The notes below the pieces were generated by a model. That model was given only the letters and a program-made list of their open reading frames with translations, did no database searches and had not been told where the DNA came from. Positions 50,168 through 53,499 of a DNA stretch of 53,499 bases are shown piece after piece (the stretch's first letter is position 1; the number at the start of each line of letters is the position of its first letter). The position numbers and the translations under genes are program-made. The stretch covers positions 1 through 53,499 of the forward strand of contig CAMOOA010000001.1 of the NCBI GenBank assembly GCA_946621045.1, in the 5' to 3' direction. This stretch comes from an uncultured Erysipelotrichaceae bacterium. Its GTDB lineage: Bacteria > Bacillota_I > Bacilli_A > Erysipelotrichales > Erysipelotrichaceae.

Positions 50168-50196
50168 TTGAGAAGTAAAGCCGTTTGGGATAGAAT
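50168..50196 (+). promoter_or_regulatory. Promoter of gltX-femX
   Basis: TTGAGA (50168-50173), 17 bases, TAGAAT (50191-50196), 37 bases before the gltX start. Confidence 0.75.
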
Positions 50197-50233
50197 AATA
50201 GACGCTTAATTAAAGAGTTATAGAGGAGAAAAA

Positions 50234-51691
50234 ATGAGTATTCGTACAAGATTTGCGCCGAGTCCAACCGGCTATATGCATATCGGAAACCTCAGAACTG
50301 CCCTGTGGGCATATCTGATTGCGAAGAAGGACCCGGAGGGCGTATTTATTCTTCGCATTGAGGATACCGATCAGGGACGTCTTGTGGAAGGCGCAACCGA
50401 TATTATTTATGACACGATGCGGAAATGCGGTCTCAGACATGATGAAGGACCGGATATCGGCGGTCCGGTCGGTCCGTATGTTCAGAGCGAGCGTGTCCGT
50501 TCCGGTCTTTACATGGACTATGCAAAGAAGCTGATCGATCTCGGCGGAGCGCACTACTGCTTCTGCGATGAAGAAACCATCGCTGCCGCAAGAGCGGCGC
50601 ATACCGGCAACGGCGAAAGCTTCAAATATGACGATCCGTGCAAGCATATCTCCAGAGAAGAAGCCGAAAAGCGGATTGCGGCCGGTGAGCCGTTTGTCAT
50701 CCGTCAGACGATCCCAACGGACGGAACAACTTCCTTTGACGATGAAGTGTTCGGACATATTGAGGTCGACAACAGCATCCTTGACGAGCAGGTTCTGATC
50801 AAGAGCGACGGGTTCCCGACCTATAACTTTGCGAATGTCATTGATGACCATCTGATGGGAATCACCGATGTTGTGCGCGGAATGGAGTATCTTTCCTCCA
50901 CCCCCAAATACAACCTCATCTATGATGCATTCGGCTGGGACAAGCCCCGCTACATCCACTGCCCGCCTGTCATGAAGGATGAACACAGCAAGCTTTCAAA
51001 ACGGAACGGCGATGCTTCCTTCCAGGATCTTATGGCCAAGGGATATCTTCCGGAAGCTGTTCTCAACTACATCGCCATGCTGGGATGGAGTCCGGAGACC
51101 AACCAGGAAATCTATACGCTGGATGAACTCGTAAAGGCATTCAACGTGAAGCACATCGGTCAGAACGGCGCGATCTTTGATCCGGTCAAGCTGACAAGCA
51201 TCAACGGCCTCTGGCTGCGCGGTATGGATCTTGATTCCTATGTAAAGCTGACCGAGCCGTATATCCGGCAGGCAGTAAAAGGCAACTTCGATATCAAAAA
51301 GATCGCGGCAGGTGTTCAGCAGCGCGCCAACACACTCTGTGAAATTCCGCCGATGCTGGATTTCTATGACACCTTCCCCGCTTTTTCCAACGATCTGTAT
51401 CTGAACAAGAAGATGAAGACAAACCCGGATGTAGCGAAGGAAACGCTTCCGGCATGCCGTGAGGTTCTTGCGGAGATTACCGACTGGACACACGACACGC
51501 TTCATGAGCGTCTGATGGAGCTCCCGGCAAAACTTGAGAAGAAGAACGGTCAGGTTCTGTTCCCGCTTCGTGTGGCAATCAGCGGAAAGCCTTCCACACC
51601 GGGCGGTGCGATTGAGATCGCAGATATTCTCGGCAAGGAAGAAACACTGCGCAGACTTGACCGTTCCATCGCTCAGCTGGAGAACGAATGA
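50234..51691 (+). CDS. gltX: Glutamyl-tRNA synthetase
   Basis: Charges tRNA-Glu and, in bacteria lacking GlnRS, probably also tRNA-Gln for amidation by GatCAB (485 residues). Class I motifs: RFAPSPTGYMHIGNLRTALW (HIGN), RIEDTDQGR, and KLSKRNGDASF (KMSKS equivalent). DDHLMGITDVVRGMEYLSSTPKY and the C-terminal anticodon-binding domain with FPLRVAISGKPSTPGG follow. Ribosome binding site GAGGAGAA. Its stop overlaps the next gene (ATGA). Confidence 0.97.
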   Translation: MSIRTRFAPSPTGYMHIGNLRTALWAYLIAKKDPEGVFILRIEDTDQGRLVEGATDIIYDTMRKCGLRHDEGPDIGGPVGPYVQSERVRSGLYMDYAKKLIDLGGAHYCFCDEETIAAARAAHTGNGESFKYDDPCKHISREEAEKRIAAGEPFVIRQTIPTDGTTSFDDEVFGHIEVDNSILDEQVLIKSDGFPTYNFANVIDDHLMGITDVVRGMEYLSSTPKYNLIYDAFGWDKPRYIHCPPVMKDEHSKLSKRNGDASFQDLMAKGYLPEAVLNYIAMLGWSPETNQEIYTLDELVKAFNVKHIGQNGAIFDPVKLTSINGLWLRGMDLDSYVKLTEPYIRQAVKGNFDIKKIAAGVQQRANTLCEIPPMLDFYDTFPAFSNDLYLNKKMKTNPDVAKETLPACREVLAEITDWTHDTLHERLMELPAKLEKKNGQVLFPLRVAISGKPSTPGGAIEIADILGKEETLRRLDRSIAQLENE

Positions 51692-52923
51692 TTGACCGGC
51701 GTGTCATCACGGACGTTGAGCTGAACCGCTTTGTCAGCCGCAGCCATTATGTCCATTACATGAAAACTGCCGCCTGGGGTGCGTTCAAGGCTAAAACTGA
51801 GAACAGTTCTTACCGCTGTCTCGGGTTCTTTGAGGACGATGTTCTGAAGGCGACCGCGATGGTAATCGAGCATTCCTTTCTCGGACACCGGTATGTCTAT
51901 GTTCCGAAAGGCCCCTGTCTTGATTATGAAGATGATCAGCTGCGGGAAGATGTGATCCGTTCGCTTGAGGAATATGCCCAGAACCGCCGTGTGCAGTTTC
52001 TGCGGATCGATCCGGATGTCATCCGGGTCAGCCGTGACATCAACGGCAATCAGACCGACGGAATCGACCATGAATACATTACCGAAGATCTGAAACGGCT
52101 TGGCTTTGTACACCGCGGATACAATTACGCCTATGACGGCAGCTGGACAAACCGGTATACGCTGATTATCGATATCGATAAACCGGAAGAGGAAATCCAT
52201 GCCGGCTTTTCCAAACAGCGCAGAACCAGCCTCAACCGCCATCAGATTTCGGGTGTGAGTACCGCCATCGGCTCTTCTGAGGATATCCCTTCTCTGATGA
52301 AGTTTGAAGCGATGCTCAGCGAAATGGATGGATTCAAGCCGCATTCCGACTCCTTCTTCCGGAATCTGCTTGCGTCATTTGAAGGTCATGTGCGTCTGTA
52401 TGTAACCTCCATTGATCTGAACACCATGATCGAAGGAATTACCGCAGAACTGAATTCCAAAAAATACCGGAAGGATCCCGAGGCAAAAGCAGCCAAGGAA
52501 AAGGATCTTGTACATGCGGGAGAACTCATGAAGCAGTACGGCTCTTCCCTTCCGATTGCCTGCGGCATCTTCCTGTATTACGGCGATATGAGCTGGGATC
52601 TGTACACCTACAACCACAAGGCATTCAATTTCATCAAGCCGGTCGATAATCTGCATGCATTCGCAATCGCAGACCTCAGGTCGCTCGGTGTAAAGCGCTA
52701 TGATATGTGCGGCTTCTCCGGCGTCACAACGAAAGATGATCCGGAATACGGTCTGTATTCCTATAAGCGCTCCTTCGGTCCGGAATTCATTGAACAGATC
52801 GGTGAATTCGACTACGTGCTGAATGAACGTGCATACCGCCGCTTCCGCAGGGAGAAATCCCTGGAAGTCCGTGCCCGCCATAAACTCTGGCGCATGCGCT
52901 ACAAGAAAGATCAGACAAAATGA
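51688..52923 (+). CDS. FemX/MurM-family peptidoglycan aminoacyltransferase
   Basis: A 411-residue protein of the FemABX family, which transfers amino acids from aminoacyl-tRNA to the lipid II stem peptide to build interpeptide bridges. Two GNAT-like domains: first with VHYMKTAAWGAFKAKTE and YVPKGPCLDYED, then a Lys/Ala-rich helical arm (about 250-280), and the second domain with SLPIACGIFLYYGDMSWDLYTYNHKAFNFIKPVDNLHAFAIADL in short blocks and KRSFGPEFIEQIGEFDYVLN. Bridge composition cannot be read from the sequence. Overlap with gltX by four bases couples it to tRNA charging. Confidence 0.92.
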   Translation: MIDRRVITDVELNRFVSRSHYVHYMKTAAWGAFKAKTENSSYRCLGFFEDDVLKATAMVIEHSFLGHRYVYVPKGPCLDYEDDQLREDVIRSLEEYAQNRRVQFLRIDPDVIRVSRDINGNQTDGIDHEYITEDLKRLGFVHRGYNYAYDGSWTNRYTLIIDIDKPEEEIHAGFSKQRRTSLNRHQISGVSTAIGSSEDIPSLMKFEAMLSEMDGFKPHSDSFFRNLLASFEGHVRLYVTSIDLNTMIEGITAELNSKKYRKDPEAKAAKEKDLVHAGELMKQYGSSLPIACGIFLYYGDMSWDLYTYNHKAFNFIKPVDNLHAFAIADLRSLGVKRYDMCGFSGVTTKDDPEYGLYSYKRSFGPEFIEQIGEFDYVLNERAYRRFRREKSLEVRARHKLWRMRYKKDQTK

Positions 52924-52948
52924 AAACCACCGGACGGTGGTTTTTGTT
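52923..52948. terminator. Bidirectional terminator between two fem genes
   Basis: AAAACCACC (52923-52931) and GGTGGTTTT (52936-52944) pair around GGAC, with Ts on the plus strand and As giving Ts on the minus strand. Confidence 0.9.
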
Positions 52949-53499
52949 TATGCCGATTTCCGATGACTGCGCAGTTTTGCGGCTGCTTTCAGAAGATACG
53001 GATAGACGTTGCTGAAGAGCCCGTAAATGAACGGATCGAGAATGATGTTGAATTCTCCGATCATCTCTTCGACATCGACCGGCCAGGCGCTCTTGAACTG
53101 TGTCAGACCGTCATCCAGTGTTCCTTCGACTCCGCCGAAACTGCAGTACGGAATGCCAAGCTCGGCGCATCGTTCAATGCACTTGGCATAGAGCCAGTAA
53201 TTGGCCCGTACACGCATGTAATTCGTATTGTTGCCCATATAGAAGAATTCCATACGTCTGTCGTTATAGCAGACCATTTTTCCGCAGAGGGCGACTTCAC
53301 TGACACCTTCCGCTTCCCTGGACTCACGGACTCGTTTCAGTTCGGCGTTATCATTTTCAATCTGTTTTGTGAGCCGGGCAGTTTCCTTCTTTGAGGAAGC
53401 CTGTTCCAGCTGCTTCTCCGCATCTGCCAGATCCTGTTTCAGGTGTGCTTCTTCATGATCGAAATTGAGTTTGGCGACCATGATCATGCAGTGATCTCC
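52948..53499 (-). CDS. FemX/MurM-family aminoacyltransferase, N-terminal part outside window
   Basis: The frame is open to the right edge (GDHC precedes the internal Met at 53487), so the start is missing. The visible 183 residues are the C-terminal part of a FemABX protein. It has a helical coiled-coil arm (about EEAHLKQDLADAEKQLEQ... to ...KRVRES) and then the second acyltransferase domain with KMVCYNDRRMEFFYMGNNTNYMRVRANYWLYAKC in short blocks and YCSFGGVEG, FKSAWPVDVEEMIGEFNII. Convergent with the other fem gene, so at least two bridge-forming ligases are encoded here. Confidence 0.9.
   Translation of the reverse strand, partial: GDHCMIMVAKLNFDHEEAHLKQDLADAEKQLEQASSKKETARLTKQIENDNAELKRVRESREAEGVSEVALCGKMVCYNDRRMEFFYMGNNTNYMRVRANYWLYAKCIERCAELGIPYCSFGGVEGTLDDGLTQFKSAWPVDVEEMIGEFNIILDPFIYGLFSNVYPYLLKAAAKLRSHRKSA

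Overview
The window is chromosomal DNA of a Gram-positive (Firmicutes) bacterium of about even base composition. Gene content and order fit the class Erysipelotrichia best: IreB, Spx, a ComK-like regulator, an alaS T-box, MurM/FemX-type ligases, and an alaS-ireB-ruvX-DUF1292-mltG cluster. This assignment is an inference from gene families, because no rRNA or other marker is present. I see no phage, insertion sequence or CRISPR array. Nearly all of the window is housekeeping genes packed into long operons.

Layout. 1-1243: the 3' end of a phosphoglycerate mutase gene, then a convergent DUF5662 gene. 1310-9742: one plus-strand operon, nusB-xseA-xseB-ispA-dxs-recN-dinB-xerD. 9743-11398: a 1.66 kb stretch without credible genes, holding several hairpins and a 28-bp palindromic site that resembles a dif chromosome-dimer resolution site. 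11399-32533: almost continuous minus-strand genes. They comprise a ComEC-like hydrolase, HU, the smc-ftsY-ylxM-ackA-nrnA operon, mscL, and a long run from alaS (T-box controlled) through ireB, ruvX, mltG, udk, greA, comEA, comEC and holA to a U32 peptidase. 32570-35527: a plus-strand TrpXYZ-type ABC transporter. 35563-39744: minus-strand mnmA-recD2-HD hydrolase-small double-glycine peptide. 39772-41782: mgtE-spx behind a probable translated leader. 41818-47817: a ten-gene minus-strand operon from a nicotinamidase-like gene to comK and yitT. 47949-48098: tRNA-Gln. 48111-50122: a SpoIIE-type phosphatase preceded by a small ORF broken by an amber codon. 50168-53499: gltX coupled to a FemX/MurM-like gene, facing a second, partial FemX gene.

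How it fits together. Plus-strand genes run into 9743-11398 from the left and minus-strand genes run into it from the right. This is the polarity expected on both sides of a replication terminus. A XerD-type recombinase gene ends just before the gap and a dif-like site lies inside it, so the gap is a good candidate for ter/dif. Three competence-type genes (comEA, comEC, comK) suggest DNA uptake ability. The most unusual regulatory structure is at mgtE: a 30-codon upstream ORF with a near-perfect Shine-Dalgarno overlaps the mgtE start, and a perfect 13-bp inverted repeat covers its start codon. Other points worth a second look are a RidA-like protein ending in a Cys/Gly tail whose codons also supply the comK ribosome binding site, a Spx protein with an extra Cys tail, and an SMC protein with short arms.
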